From assembly GCF_026250525.1 (NCBI RefSeq), contig NZ_CP111064.1, positions 1 to 64,000 of the forward strand: a DNA stretch of 64,000 nucleotides. The letters run 5' to 3'. The notes beneath the pieces are model-generated. The model had not been told where the DNA came from. It saw only the letters and a list, made by a program, of their open reading frames with translations, and did not search any database. This document shows positions 45,480-55,150 of the stretch, piece by piece (within the stretch, counting starts at the first letter, position 1; every line of letters begins with the position of its first letter). A program made the translations under genes and the position numbers. The stretch comes from Chondrinema litorale (GTDB lineage Bacteria > Bacteroidota > Bacteroidia > Cytophagales > Flammeovirgaceae).

Positions 45480-46549
45480 TGCGACATACTTGGCAGTATT
45501 TTAAAGAAAATGTGAGTATCATCCAACTGGCAGAGTCTCTTGACTATAAGTTCAACAGGGCAAAGGGTAATGGCAAAAAGATAGAATTTTGCCATGAATA
45601 TGAGAATAATGTGATAATCACTAAGCCATCAACTTCTCAGGTTGAGATGTACTTTACAAGACACAATGACCTTGATAGAGGTACTGTTATTGATTTTGTG
45701 AGGCATAGGTTAGATAAATTTAATGTTTCATATGCTACTGAGACTAATGGTATCAATCAGGTTCTAAGTCATTTTGCAGGTATTCCTTTTGATTTTACGG
45801 AAAATACCCACAATCTTAATCTTAGAAGAAGGGATATAAATAAGTTTAAAGCAAATGACTACCAGATAAAAAATGCCACTATAAAAGACCTTTCTTACTT
45901 GCTCCATGGAAGAAAATTATCAGCTAAAACATTGGGAGTTTTTCTGTCTCATATCTGTACAATTCAGAAAAATGAAAGTCCATATACCAATATTGGATTT
46001 CCATATAAAGAACCGAATAGTGATGCACTAAAAGGTATGGAAGTTGTAAATTATAATTGGCATCAGCATGCTAGAGGTAGTGATAAAACGAATGCAGTTT
46101 GGATCGCCGATTTAAGTAATGGAGGTATTGTTACTGACATATTTTTTGGAGAAAGTGCCATTGATGTAATGAGTTTTTATGAATTGAATAAGCAAAGAAT
46201 TAATAAAGCATCTAGTTTATTTGTATCAACTGGTGGTGGTTTGTCTGCTAAACAAATTTCTAATGTGTTAGACGCATTTCCATTTGCTAAAATTCATACT
46301 GTGTTTGATAGTGATTTGGCTGGTAATCTCTATGATATCCGAGTGGCTGCTATTAAAGAAAAACAGCCCTTAATAGTTGTCAAAAAAGAAAAAATAATTG
46401 AGTTTCAAATAAATAATAAAGTATTCTACTTACCGCTAGGTTTGGTAAGTCTTACAGCTTTTAGAAAACAATCGTGTATAAGACCTGCTGTAAAAGTTCA
46501 CAAAGCTAATGGGAAAGACTTTAACGAAATGCTTCAAAATATGAAGTAG
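45479..46549 (+). CDS. Toprim-domain protein (DUF3991-type primase-like)
   Basis: 356 aa. The N-terminal part (FKENVSIIQLAESLDYKFNR, DRGTVIDFVRHRLDKFN) is similar to the zinc-finger-like start of plasmid primases but lacks the four-Cys set. The C-terminal half has a Toprim core (IFFGESAIDVMSFYEL with the catalytic Glu, AKIHTVFDSDLAGNLYD with the DxD). It may prime the transferred strand in the recipient. Directly coupled to the DUF3945/4099 gene. Confidence 0.78.
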   Translation: MRHTWQYFKENVSIIQLAESLDYKFNRAKGNGKKIEFCHEYENNVIITKPSTSQVEMYFTRHNDLDRGTVIDFVRHRLDKFNVSYATETNGINQVLSHFAGIPFDFTENTHNLNLRRRDINKFKANDYQIKNATIKDLSYLLHGRKLSAKTLGVFLSHICTIQKNESPYTNIGFPYKEPNSDALKGMEVVNYNWHQHARGSDKTNAVWIADLSNGGIVTDIFFGESAIDVMSFYELNKQRINKASSLFVSTGGGLSAKQISNVLDAFPFAKIHTVFDSDLAGNLYDIRVAAIKEKQPLIVVKKEKIIEFQINNKVFYLPLGLVSLTAFRKQSCIRPAVKVHKANGKDFNEMLQNMK

Positions 46550-46609
46550 ACTAATTATTAATAAATCGTGTTTCTGGGATCGATTAATTAATTGCAAAAG
46601 AAAAAAATT

Positions 46610-47062
46610 ATGAAATCCATTCAACTCTCAACCTTTCTCATCTTATTACTAAGTACTGTTTTTTATGCCTGTAATGATGATGAAATCAATCCTGATAATA
46701 CAGAAGATAATGCTACATCTATATTTAAAGTTGTGTATGAACAATCTGGAGATGTAGATTTTTTTGTGAAGTCTTTGGAATTAGGGGAGGGTTTTGTCTT
46801 TGCTGATACTCAAGAAGAAGCACCAATCACTTTTCTCGATGCTGATTTGGTACAGTCGAGCTATTCTTTTATCAATCAAGAACCACAAAAAGAAATTGAA
46901 TTAGCTGTAACTGCTGGCTGGGTTCCTTTAGAAAATGATTATGCAGAAATGAAAGTAACCCTTAAAATTTATAAGGATGATATTCTTATTGATACAAAGG
47001 AATACATCACGACATCAGAAGATGTAAGCAGTGTTAATCGGATCAAGTATACAAGTGAATGA
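46610..47062 (+). CDS. Lipoprotein, function unknown
   Basis: 150 aa from the ATG at 46610 (a TTG at 46592 is an alternative). A lipoprotein signal ends in VFYAC (Cys about residue 21), followed by an acidic linker (NDDEINPDNTEDN) and a beta-rich domain. Not recognised. It precedes the IS481-type element by 27 nt, so the original downstream neighbour has been lost or displaced. Confidence 0.7.
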   Translation: MKSIQLSTFLILLLSTVFYACNDDEINPDNTEDNATSIFKVVYEQSGDVDFFVKSLELGEGFVFADTQEEAPITFLDADLVQSSYSFINQEPQKEIELAVTAGWVPLENDYAEMKVTLKIYKDDILIDTKEYITTSEDVSSVNRIKYTSE

Positions 47063-47161
47063 ATTTTAGCAAATCCATTTCTAACTTTTGTTAGTTATGA
47101 AAATCAAGACTAGGGTTTACGATATTATTTTTGAATATTGCTCAACTCAAATCTTGATTTT

Positions 47162-48064
47162 ATGACAGCAAAAGCCCACTCAGACATTCGCCGTAAGTTA
47201 AAAGTTCTCAACTATGCCAAAGAGATAGGTAACATTACTAAAGCATGCAGATATTTTGGTATTTCACGGGAAACTTATTATAAATGGAAAAGAGCCTATG
47301 ATCAACATGGTCAGGAAGCATTAATAAACAAAAAGCCATGTCCTGAAAATCCTAAGCTTAGAACACCTATTAGAATTGAAAAACTAATTCTTCATCTTAG
47401 AAAAACGTATCATCTAGGACAACTACGCATCAAATGGTATCTGAAAAGGTATCATGATATAGAAATTTCAGAAGGTGCTGTTTACTATGTTCTCAAACGT
47501 AATGGCATGAATCTGCTACCCAAGAATCAAAGAAAGCGATCTATTAAACCATTTAAACGCTACGAGAAAAAAGTACCTGGTCACCGTATCCAGATTGATG
47601 TTAAGTTCTTGAATTTCACGACAAAGGAAGGTAAAAAGATAAGAAGGTATCAATATACTGCTATAGATGATGCAACAAGAGCAAGAGCTTTGAAAATATA
47701 TTCAAAACACACGCAGGCAAATGCTATTGATTTTGTGAACTACATATTGAAAAGATTTCCTTTCAGAATTCATACAGTTCAAACGGATAATGGCCATGAA
47801 TTTCAAGTGAAATTTCATTGGTATTGTGAGGACTTAGGGATAAGACATGTTTATATAAAACCAGCAAGTCCTCATTTAAACGGTAAGGTAGAAAGATCTC
47901 ATTCTACTGATAAGCAAGAGTTTTATCAGCTTATTGAGTATACAGATGATATTGATATTAGAAAAAAACTTCAGGAATGGGAGACTTTTTATAATTGTCA
48001 TAGACCCCATTCAGCTCTAAAAGGGAAGACTCCATATGAGGTTTTAATGGAAAGGCTATCTTAA
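47162..48064 (+). CDS. IS481-type DDE transposase
   Basis: 300 aa from the ATG at 47162. An N-terminal helix-turn-helix (NITKACRYFGISRETYYKWK) is followed by a linker and a DDE (rve-type) core with Asp in HRIQIDVKFL, Asp in VQTDNGHEF and Glu in HLNGKVERSHSTDK. Unlike the transposases at both ends of the window it is uninterrupted, so this copy may still be active. A terminator-like hairpin follows immediately. Confidence 0.9.
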   Translation: MTAKAHSDIRRKLKVLNYAKEIGNITKACRYFGISRETYYKWKRAYDQHGQEALINKKPCPENPKLRTPIRIEKLILHLRKTYHLGQLRIKWYLKRYHDIEISEGAVYYVLKRNGMNLLPKNQRKRSIKPFKRYEKKVPGHRIQIDVKFLNFTTKEGKKIRRYQYTAIDDATRARALKIYSKHTQANAIDFVNYILKRFPFRIHTVQTDNGHEFQVKFHWYCEDLGIRHVYIKPASPHLNGKVERSHSTDKQEFYQLIEYTDDIDIRKKLQEWETFYNCHRPHSALKGKTPYEVLMERLS

Positions 48065-48120
48065 CATTTTTCTTTCGCTTGACCCCTACAAATTATGGGT
48101 TAAGCAAAAGAAAAATGTTA
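48062..48120 (+). terminator. Large hairpin at the right end of the IS481-type element
   Basis: Arms of 24 nt (48062-48085 and 48097-48120) pair with one G-T and one mismatch. The hairpin begins in the transposase stop codon, so it probably ends transposase transcription and limits read-out into the flank. Confidence 0.75.
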
Positions 48121-48161
48121 TGTTTGTTCGTAAATCCTAGTTATGATTTCGACAACTAACT

Positions 48162-48436
48162 ATATGAATTTTCTTGTGGTAGAAATGTTGATTGAGAAAA
48201 TATTTAATGTCACTATTGTCCCTAAAGATTTAAATCAATTTGGAGTACTAGTAAGTACTTTACCTATTCTTATATTAAATTTTTATTTATTTTACTATAA
48301 AAAAAAATACTTAGAAATTGTTGAACAGTATGAAAAATTAAATACGGTTAAAAATGCAAAGTGGAATGCAATAGGGTATATGGTTTGTTCATTCTTATTA
48401 TTAGGAGGAGTTAAATATATGCTTTTTTTTATTTAA
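48162..48436 (+). pseudogene. Small membrane protein truncated by the IS
   Basis: From 48162 the frame matches the C-terminal two thirds of the protein at 48971-49342 (YMNFLV versus YMHFLV, KKKYLEI, LPILIL). The first 30 or so residues are missing because the IS right end lies here; an ATG inside the IS end (48143) could supply a chimeric start. Two membrane helices remain. Confidence 0.7.
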
Positions 48437-48522
48437 GATAATTTTAATATTTATTAGATAATTACACTATTAATAGTATAAGTGTAATAATCAAATTAAA
48501 GTCCTGCTTAAGATAGGACTTT
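48437..48522 (+). terminator. Two hairpins after the truncated membrane-protein gene
   Basis: ATTACACT/AGTGTAAT (48461-48488) and AAAGTCCT/AGGACTTT (48498-48522, followed by ATTTG) form two successive stem-loops. The second looks like an intrinsic terminator. Confidence 0.6.
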
Positions 48523-48540
48523 ATTTGTATCGTCCTAAAG

Positions 48541-48945
48541 ACCACCAATTTACTTACACAAGCTTATCTAAACATTGTTCCTAATTCAAACCTTGGCACT
48601 GTTAATGAATTAAGCGTGTTTAGTAATATAGCTCAAGGTATTGGAAAAGCCACTTTTGGAGTGCAACTACGATCTTCTGGGTATAATATTTGGAATGCAT
48701 AAAGCGAAGATGCTTACAGCGTATATTTTACAGAAGGAGTAAACATGGGAATAGAATATTATGGTATGAGCGGTACTGTAGGTGGTTTATTTGGCATTGG
48801 ATACTTTATAGGTTCTGAATTTGGGAAACGAAACCCATAAACTACCTTAAACATTGGGCAATCTATTATTTATCCTTTTATCGAATTTGCTATGCCTGAA
48901 GCATTGGGACCTCAAAATTCCGTTCAACCAAACAATAAGTCGTAA
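48541..48945 (+). pseudogene. Remnant of the C-terminal part of a larger protein
   Basis: One frame reads from 48541 (LTQAYLNIVPNSNLGTVNEL...) to the TAA at 48943 with only two in-frame TAA codons (near 48700 and 48838), and has no start. Segments such as GMSGTVGGLFGIGYFIGSEF are Gly-rich and hydrophobic like the C-terminal region of a secreted polymorphic toxin. It lies directly before the intact copy of a small membrane-protein family, a usual toxin-immunity order. The toxin reading is an inference. Confidence 0.5.
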
Positions 48946-48970
48946 ACTTCGCTAACCATATAGATGTATT

Positions 48971-49342
48971 ATGAAATATTTTATTTATTGTTTTTATAGG
49001 ATTGTTAAAGGAAATAATGGCTCGGCACCCTATCTTAGTGCATATATTGCTGTTAGTAGTCTTAATTACATGCATTTCCTTGTGCTATTAACATTAATAG
49101 AAGGGATAGTAGGTATTGATATTATGCCTAGAAACTTAAATAAAATCGGTATTGTCATAAGTGCTTTACCTATACTAATATTAGATTATTATTTGTTTTT
49201 TTATAAAAAAAAATATTTAGAGATAATAAGCAAATATGAAAAATCTAATAAAACAAAAAATCCAAATTTGATAGTAATTGGTTATATAGTTGCAACATTC
49301 TTTTTACTTATCGCTACTAAAGAACTATTTTTTCGCCTTTAG
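48971..49342 (+). CDS. Small two-helix membrane protein (possible immunity protein)
   Basis: 123 aa. Two or three hydrophobic stretches: about residues 33-50, 58-78 (IGIVISALPILILDYYLFFY) and 102-120. A Lys-rich loop (KKKYLEIISKYEKSN) lies between the last two. It has a truncated paralogue at 48162-48436. Tandem small membrane proteins behind a toxin remnant are typical immunity genes, but no family name can be given. Confidence 0.6.
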   Translation: MKYFIYCFYRIVKGNNGSAPYLSAYIAVSSLNYMHFLVLLTLIEGIVGIDIMPRNLNKIGIVISALPILILDYYLFFYKKKYLEIISKYEKSNKTKNPNLIVIGYIVATFFLLIATKELFFRL

Positions 49343-49492
49343 AGTTTCGAATACTTCAATAGATCATAACGCATTGATTTTCAGTAATTTATAAAATATC
49401 AATAAATATCATTATGTTAATTAATAGTTTGTTTCTAAAATTTTATTAATTCGATAGCTCAAATAAAAAAACTACAGCAAAAATAGTAAAAC

Positions 49493-49522
49493 CAAAGAAC
49501 TCATAATATTACAAGTTCTTTG
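49493..49522 (-). terminator. Terminator of the efflux operon
   Basis: Nine-base arms CAAAGAACT (49493-49501) and AGTTCTTTG (49514-49522) form a hairpin 9 nt after the tolC-like stop. The minus-strand continuation is T-rich. Confidence 0.65.
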
Positions 49523-49530
49523 TGCTATGT

Positions 49531-50874
49531 TTACTTTACAAGGTTGCCTGAATAATAATGTAGACTAACTTCTGATATCTTTGCTTGTAAACGTTGCAGG
49601 CTTACATTATACTTGGCATTTAATAGATTTAGCTGGGCTTCTCTTAATTCTATTCCTGTAATTTGTCCTGTACTGAAAGCTTCTGTACTTCTTTCATAAT
49701 TTATCATTGCTGTTTTCACATTACGTTCAGTAAGGCTTAGCAAGTTTATGTTAGATTGATAGTCATCGTATGCTTTTAGCAAATCTGTTTTCAAATTATT
49801 TTTTGTCTGATCTATCGATAATTGTTGATTTATTACCTGTATTTCAGCCTTTTCTTTTTCCCTTTTCCTGCTACCTGCATCAAAAATATTGTATGATACA
49901 CTAATTCCTGCATTCCAACCGAGGCCTTTTTGAGTACTTATAAAGCTGGCTCCATAGCTAACATTGCTATACTCATAACCACCAGAAAAATCTAAAGTAG
50001 GCAGGTAATTTGTTTTTGTTATTTTCAAATCTAATTCTCTAGATCGTATTGTAGATCTAGCCAATAGGTAGCTTGTATTTTTATTTAAAGCATCTTCTAT
50101 TAACTCAGCAACCACCAAATCATCTTCTATGGTAAAGTCAGGATTAATTGTGTAAGTTGAATCTGGATCAATCCCCATTAGATTATTAAGATCTTTTATC
50201 GATTTCTCAAATGCGACTTTTGATTGAACTAAATTAGTACTATCATTTCTAAGGTCAACCTCAGCATTTAATAATTCAAGTTTACTCATTGCTCCAAAAG
50301 AGTAATTATTTTCAGCCCTCTCATACCTTTTTAGCGAAATGTCAACAGACTCTTTATTAATTTCATATGAGTCGTAATAATTTACCACATTTAAAAACTG
50401 CGAAACCACATTCAGCACAGAAGTTTCAATGCTTTGTTGAAGTTGTAGGTCTGAAAGATAGTTTTCGTTTTTCAGTTTTTCGTAAGTATATTTTCTATTG
50501 CCACCACTATATATGTTATAGTTTAATGTTACTCCCGCAGCTATGTTTTCTGTAACTGCCCCAGAAGCAGAAATCTCGGGCATAGTAGGATCAGCAAAAA
50601 CAATATCTGAATTACTAGAAGAGTAATTGTAACTTCCAGAAAGTGCCACAGTTGGCAAATAACCGGCATTTCCTGGCACAGCATCAATTGAAGTAGATTT
50701 TGAAGTATTCTTACTTATTTTAATATCATAATTGTTTTCTAACGTAATTGCTATTATTTCCTGAATACCTAATCCTGTAGCATCACTCACTGTTTGTGCT
50801 TTGCATAAAAAAGAAGTAAATAGTGAGATTAGTAACAGAAATATATATTTAATATTTCTCATATTGATTTTCAT
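49531..50874 (-). CDS. TolC-family outer membrane efflux protein
   Basis: 447 aa with signal peptide (to about residue 26, SFLCKAQ). Two repeats of long helices typical of TolC are visible (SVDISLKRYERAENNYSFGA and ERNVKTAMINYERSTEAFST, each followed by a SKLEL/GIELREAQ turn). It forms the outer-membrane channel for the RND pump encoded upstream; its start overlaps the pump gene by 26 nt (the ATG at 50862 is an alternative start). Last gene of the operon. Confidence 0.9.
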   Translation of the reverse strand: MKINMRNIKYIFLLLISLFTSFLCKAQTVSDATGLGIQEIIAITLENNYDIKISKNTSKSTSIDAVPGNAGYLPTVALSGSYNYSSSNSDIVFADPTMPEISASGAVTENIAAGVTLNYNIYSGGNRKYTYEKLKNENYLSDLQLQQSIETSVLNVVSQFLNVVNYYDSYEINKESVDISLKRYERAENNYSFGAMSKLELLNAEVDLRNDSTNLVQSKVAFEKSIKDLNNLMGIDPDSTYTINPDFTIEDDLVVAELIEDALNKNTSYLLARSTIRSRELDLKITKTNYLPTLDFSGGYEYSNVSYGASFISTQKGLGWNAGISVSYNIFDAGSRKREKEKAEIQVINQQLSIDQTKNNLKTDLLKAYDDYQSNINLLSLTERNVKTAMINYERSTEAFSTGQITGIELREAQLNLLNAKYNVSLQRLQAKISEVSLHYYSGNLVK

Positions 50875-53800
50875 TTAACTTTCTGATAATTGCTTTTTCT
50901 ACAGATTCGTGACTTGGCTTTTCACCTTCCCACAACCATTTAAGATGCACTTTACTTCTATTAAATGTTGAAAGAAATACTGGTAGTAAGAGCACTAATA
51001 AAAAAGAACCCAATAGTAAGCCATAAGCAATAGTAATAGCCATCGGAATAAGGAATTGTGCTTGAAAACTACGTTCTAGTATTAAAGGAGCAAGACCAGC
51101 AGTTGTTGTAATTGTTGTTAAAAAGATAGGTCTGAAACGCGAAATAGCAGTTTCCCTTAATGCTTCATCGTATTTGAGACCGTCTTTAAGATAAATATTA
51201 AAAGCTCCTACAAACACAAGCCCATCGTTTATTATTACTCCAATAAGAGCTATAAACCCCAAAAATGAAAGCAAACTCATTGGTTGACCATGAATAAAAT
51301 GCCCCCAACTCATACCGATTATACCAAATGGTACAACCATTAAAAGGGCAACGGCTTGACTAACAGATCGGAAAGTTATAATTAAAAGCGCAATCATAAT
51401 AACTAGTACTACAGGCCCCACTTTGGCTATTGAAGCCCCCATTTTTGCTGTTTCTCTTTGCTGGCCATCTAGCGCTATATTTACATCAGAATACCTCTTT
51501 GCTATTTTCGGAATTACATCAGATGAAACTTTTCCTATCATTTCTGTAGCTGAAATATCAAAAGAAGCAATTTCTCCCTCTACAGTAATTTGTCGTTTCC
51601 CATCTAAGTGATTAATTTTTATTAGACCTTTTACTGGTACAATATCGGCTATTTCACTCACTGGAACTAAATCGCCTTGTGGCGTTCTAATTCTCATATT
51701 TTTCAACTCCTCTATATCATCACGATTTTTTAATGAGTAGCGAACCCAAACTTTTACTTCATCATCTCCTCTTTGTAGGCGTTGAGCTTCAAAACCAAAA
51801 AAGCCATTCCTAATTTGTTGAATTACAGTTCTAGGATTTAAACCAAGACCTCTTCCTGTTTCATTGAGTCTTATATTAATTTCGGGTTGGTCAGCTTTAT
51901 CATTAGTTACAATATCTTTAACCATTCCAGTTTCTAATAACTCCTCTTTAAAATCGGCAACTGCGGCTCTTAATCGGTTAAAATCTTCTCCCGAGAAAGA
52001 AACATTTAGTGGTTTACCAAATGGGGTTGCAGTTTCGAAACTTAACTGAGTAGCATTCGGAACAGCCCCTACTGCATCTCGTAAATCTGAAGCTACTTCA
52101 AAACTTCTTAAATCTCTTTGTTCTGATGATACCAGATAAAAGGTTAATTTTCCCTCATTGCTATTTCTACCTAGAAAAATTTCTCTATTAGTAATAATTG
52201 TTTGCCCAAGTTCTTCTTCATATTTTTTTTCTAGATCTATTGCAGCTTGTTCAATCTTAAGCACTGCCTCTTCTGTAATTGTTTCTGAAGTTCCACTAGG
52301 AAATTCTATGGTAACATCTACTTGTGTTTGCTCTATATTCGGGAAGAATGTAGTTTTAATAATTCCACCACGAATTGCTCCAAATGTTACTATAAGCAAA
52401 GTAATAGCTGTCATAAAACTGAATACTTTGTACTTGAGGGTAAAATCCAGAATAGGTACAAAAAATACATCTCTGAATTTTAATAGCATATTTTCAACTT
52501 TTATCTTAAGCTTATTTGGCTTTACATCGTGAGATAAATCTTTGATATGAACCAAGTGAGCTGGTAAAAAAAGGAGTACTTCAACAAGAGAAAAACCCAA
52601 AGCAAATATTACTACCAACGCAACATCGGAAAAGAATTCTCCTAGCTGCCCATCTATAAAAAAGAAGAAAGCGAAAGCCACGCATGTTGTTGCAATAGCT
52701 GAGAAAATAGCTGGTAGTACTTCTAGTGTTCCATCGAGTACAGCCTGAAATCTAGTTTTACCTTTTTCAAAATGCTGAAACACATTTTCACCTACGACTA
52801 TACCATCATCAACCAAAATACCTACAACGAGTATCATCCCAAATAATGACAATACATTGATGGTAACACCATACAAGTTTAACAAAACAAACATACCGAG
52901 AAAGGAAATTGGAATACCCAATGCTACCCACATTGCCAATCTTATTCTGAGGAATAGTGCTAATAAAATGAAAACAAGTACTGCACCCAAAATTCCATTC
53001 TCAGTTAAAAGATTAATTCTTTCGCTTAAAACATCAGTGCCGTCTCTTACAAGAATAGCATTTACCACACTATTTTGCGAATTAAATTCATCAAGATAAT
53101 TTCTTATGCTTTCAGCTGCATCTAAAATATTCTCTTCATTTAATGTATTAACTGTAACCAATACAGCTTTCTCACCATTATAAAATGCTTTGTTAGTTCC
53201 TTCATCCCAACTCTCTTTAATGCTTGCAACATCTTTTAATCTAATTACATTTCCATTATCTAGCGTTCTTAACACCAGATTCATGAGTTGATTGGCATTA
53301 TACAATTTTTGATCTGACCTTATTATAACTTCGGTCTCTGCTTTTATACGTCCTCCTGTAAATTGTATATTTTCATTTTGAATGGCTATGGCAACATCTT
53401 CAAAGTTTAAATTGTAAGCTCGAAGTTTACTTTCTTCTAAAGCTACTACTATTTCTTCTTCGGTAAAACCAGTCACATCAATCTTAGAAATATTGGGCAA
53501 TGCTCTCAAACCATCTTCCAATGCTTCTGATCTTTCTTTTAATGTTGCTAAAGGTACATCACCGACAAGTGCAATTTTAGCTGTAAAGTTTTCATTCTCC
53601 CTTACATAAACTACCAACCTTTCCATATCTTCTGGAAAATTACTTATTTGGTCAACTGCATTTTTTACATCCTGTAAAACTAAATCTGCATTTTGGTTGA
53701 GCTCAAGTTCTATTTCTATATTGGCAGTATTTTCAGATGATGTTGACGTAACTCGATCTATACCTGTAACACTTTTAAGGTTATCTTCTATTTTTAGAAC

Positions 53801-53992
53801 GATCCCCTCTTCTACTTCTCTAGGAGATGCACCGGGATAAGTAGCTTCAACTACTATAAACTTTTCATCCTGTGCAGGAAAAAAAGACGAGTTCATTCTA
53901 GAAGCCATTAATACACCCATAAATGTTATAAGTGCAATTAAAAGATTTACTAGTAACTCGTTTTTTATAAAAAACTTAATGATATTCTTCAT
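50849..53992 (-). CDS. RND-family efflux pump
   Basis: 1,047 aa, the size of AcrB/MexB-type pumps, with 12 membrane helices in two homologous halves and two large periplasmic loops. Helix 4 carries the proton-relay Asp pair in GILVDDGIVVGENVFQHF. The N-terminal FPAQDEKFIVVEATYPGASP is typical of the HAE-like pumps of Bacteroidota. It exports hydrophobic or amphiphilic compounds; the substrate cannot be predicted. The operon order is tetR, adaptor, pump, tolC. Confidence 0.92.
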   Translation of the reverse strand: MKNIIKFFIKNELLVNLLIALITFMGVLMASRMNSSFFPAQDEKFIVVEATYPGASPREVEEGIVLKIEDNLKSVTGIDRVTSTSSENTANIEIELELNQNADLVLQDVKNAVDQISNFPEDMERLVVYVRENENFTAKIALVGDVPLATLKERSEALEDGLRALPNISKIDVTGFTEEEIVVALEESKLRAYNLNFEDVAIAIQNENIQFTGGRIKAETEVIIRSDQKLYNANQLMNLVLRTLDNGNVIRLKDVASIKESWDEGTNKAFYNGEKAVLVTVNTLNEENILDAAESIRNYLDEFNSQNSVVNAILVRDGTDVLSERINLLTENGILGAVLVFILLALFLRIRLAMWVALGIPISFLGMFVLLNLYGVTINVLSLFGMILVVGILVDDGIVVGENVFQHFEKGKTRFQAVLDGTLEVLPAIFSAIATTCVAFAFFFFIDGQLGEFFSDVALVVIFALGFSLVEVLLFLPAHLVHIKDLSHDVKPNKLKIKVENMLLKFRDVFFVPILDFTLKYKVFSFMTAITLLIVTFGAIRGGIIKTTFFPNIEQTQVDVTIEFPSGTSETITEEAVLKIEQAAIDLEKKYEEELGQTIITNREIFLGRNSNEGKLTFYLVSSEQRDLRSFEVASDLRDAVGAVPNATQLSFETATPFGKPLNVSFSGEDFNRLRAAVADFKEELLETGMVKDIVTNDKADQPEINIRLNETGRGLGLNPRTVIQQIRNGFFGFEAQRLQRGDDEVKVWVRYSLKNRDDIEELKNMRIRTPQGDLVPVSEIADIVPVKGLIKINHLDGKRQITVEGEIASFDISATEMIGKVSSDVIPKIAKRYSDVNIALDGQQRETAKMGASIAKVGPVVLVIMIALLIITFRSVSQAVALLMVVPFGIIGMSWGHFIHGQPMSLLSFLGFIALIGVIINDGLVFVGAFNIYLKDGLKYDEALRETAISRFRPIFLTTITTTAGLAPLILERSFQAQFLIPMAITIAYGLLLGSFLLVLLLPVFLSTFNRSKVHLKWLWEGEKPSHESVEKAIIRKLNENQYEKY

Positions 53993-54029
53993 TAGATAAA
54001 TTGATTTAGAGCTATAATTTATGCTACTA

Positions 54030-55148
54030 CTACATTTCTATCACTTCAGTACCTTCAAATGCACTGTTTTTTTTATCAATAATTACCTTCTCCCCATCTT
54101 TTAGCCCTACTGCAATAAAATCGTTTACATTCTGATTATGCACTTCTATTTTTTTCTTTATAGCCTTTCCATTTTGCGCAACTAATACAAAAGTTTGGTC
54201 AACGAGTGATTCTATAGGTAAGATAGTTGCATGTTCAAAAGTGGTACTTTCGATATGGCCATTTAGATAAAGACCACTTCTAAGACGTTGATCGTTTAGT
54301 TGAAAATATACCTTTACCAGTTGCGTAGTAGGATCAATTTTGTTATTGATTCTTATGAGAGTTCCTTCATGAGTATCACTCCCCTTAACATCAGTAAATT
54401 GTACTTTTTTCCCTTTTTCTAAATAACTAAGTTGATCATAAGCAATAGAAGCTTCTATTTCAAAAGTTCCATTTTTAATAAATTCACCAAGTTGCTGTCC
54501 TGTTCTTACTAGTGTTCCCTGATCTATAAATGTTTCTGTAAGTGAACCAGTAAACGGTGCTCTAATTACATATTTACTGAGTCTCTCTTCAGATTCTAGA
54601 ATACTGTAATAATTAGAGTAAATGCTTCTGCCAGTAAGAAAAAACTTTAACTGCTCATTTTTAACCTCTGGTAGAGCAGCTATATTTTTATCAATATCAT
54701 AATTTAATAAGTAATCTTTCCAAGCTGCGTAATCGTCAGGATAATCTAACTTTAAGTCTGGTAGCACCTGTGCCAATAGACTTGAAAACTGACTTTTAAT
54801 AGATGCTAATGAACGTATAAACTCTCCTTTATCTATCTTTAACATTACTTCTCCCTTCGAAAAAGTATTACCTGTTTTGAATGGTCTTACACCATAAGTA
54901 GATACACCAGAAACTTCAGCAAATAAATCTACCTGTTCTGAGGCAATCAACCTTCCTGTAATTTCAATTTTAGATTTAATAGTCTCTTGATGCACTTCTT
55001 TTGTTCTTACCACAAAGCGGTTTACAGTTTCCGCTTTTTCCTTTTCGATATCTTCACTTCCTGTACTAGAAAGCAATCTTGAAAGCATTACACCTATTAT
55101 GAGTATGGCAATACCTGCAACACTTATATATAGTTTTCTTTTATCCAT
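54030..55148 (-). CDS. Periplasmic adaptor (membrane fusion) protein
   Basis: 372 aa. An N-terminal membrane anchor (ISVAGIAILIIGVMLSRLL) is followed by the lipoyl-like halves (EVSGVSTYGVRPFKTGNTF and YVIRAPFTGSLTETFIDQGT), a short helical hairpin and the beta-barrel (GTLIRINNKIDPTTQLVKVY). It connects pump and outer-membrane channel. It lies 2 nt after the regulator gene and 37 nt before the pump gene. Confidence 0.9.
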   Translation of the reverse strand: MDKRKLYISVAGIAILIIGVMLSRLLSSTGSEDIEKEKAETVNRFVVRTKEVHQETIKSKIEITGRLIASEQVDLFAEVSGVSTYGVRPFKTGNTFSKGEVMLKIDKGEFIRSLASIKSQFSSLLAQVLPDLKLDYPDDYAAWKDYLLNYDIDKNIAALPEVKNEQLKFFLTGRSIYSNYYSILESEERLSKYVIRAPFTGSLTETFIDQGTLVRTGQQLGEFIKNGTFEIEASIAYDQLSYLEKGKKVQFTDVKGSDTHEGTLIRINNKIDPTTQLVKVYFQLNDQRLRSGLYLNGHIESTTFEHATILPIESLVDQTFVLVAQNGKAIKKKIEVHNQNVNDFIAVGLKDGEKVIIDKKNSAFEGTEVIEM

Positions 55149-55150
55149 TT

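Larger units (their letters stand above)
47090..48160 (+). mobile_element. IS481-type insertion sequence, apparently intact
   Basis: Imperfect terminal inverted repeats of about 31 bp bound the element: GTTAGTTATGAAAATCA at 47090 and, in reverse complement, GTTAGTTGTCGAAATCA ending at 48160, both followed by a conserved CTAGGnTTTACGA. The size of 1,071 bp and a single intact transposase fit the family. No target-site duplication is evident. On the right it cuts into a small membrane-protein gene. Confidence 0.85.
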
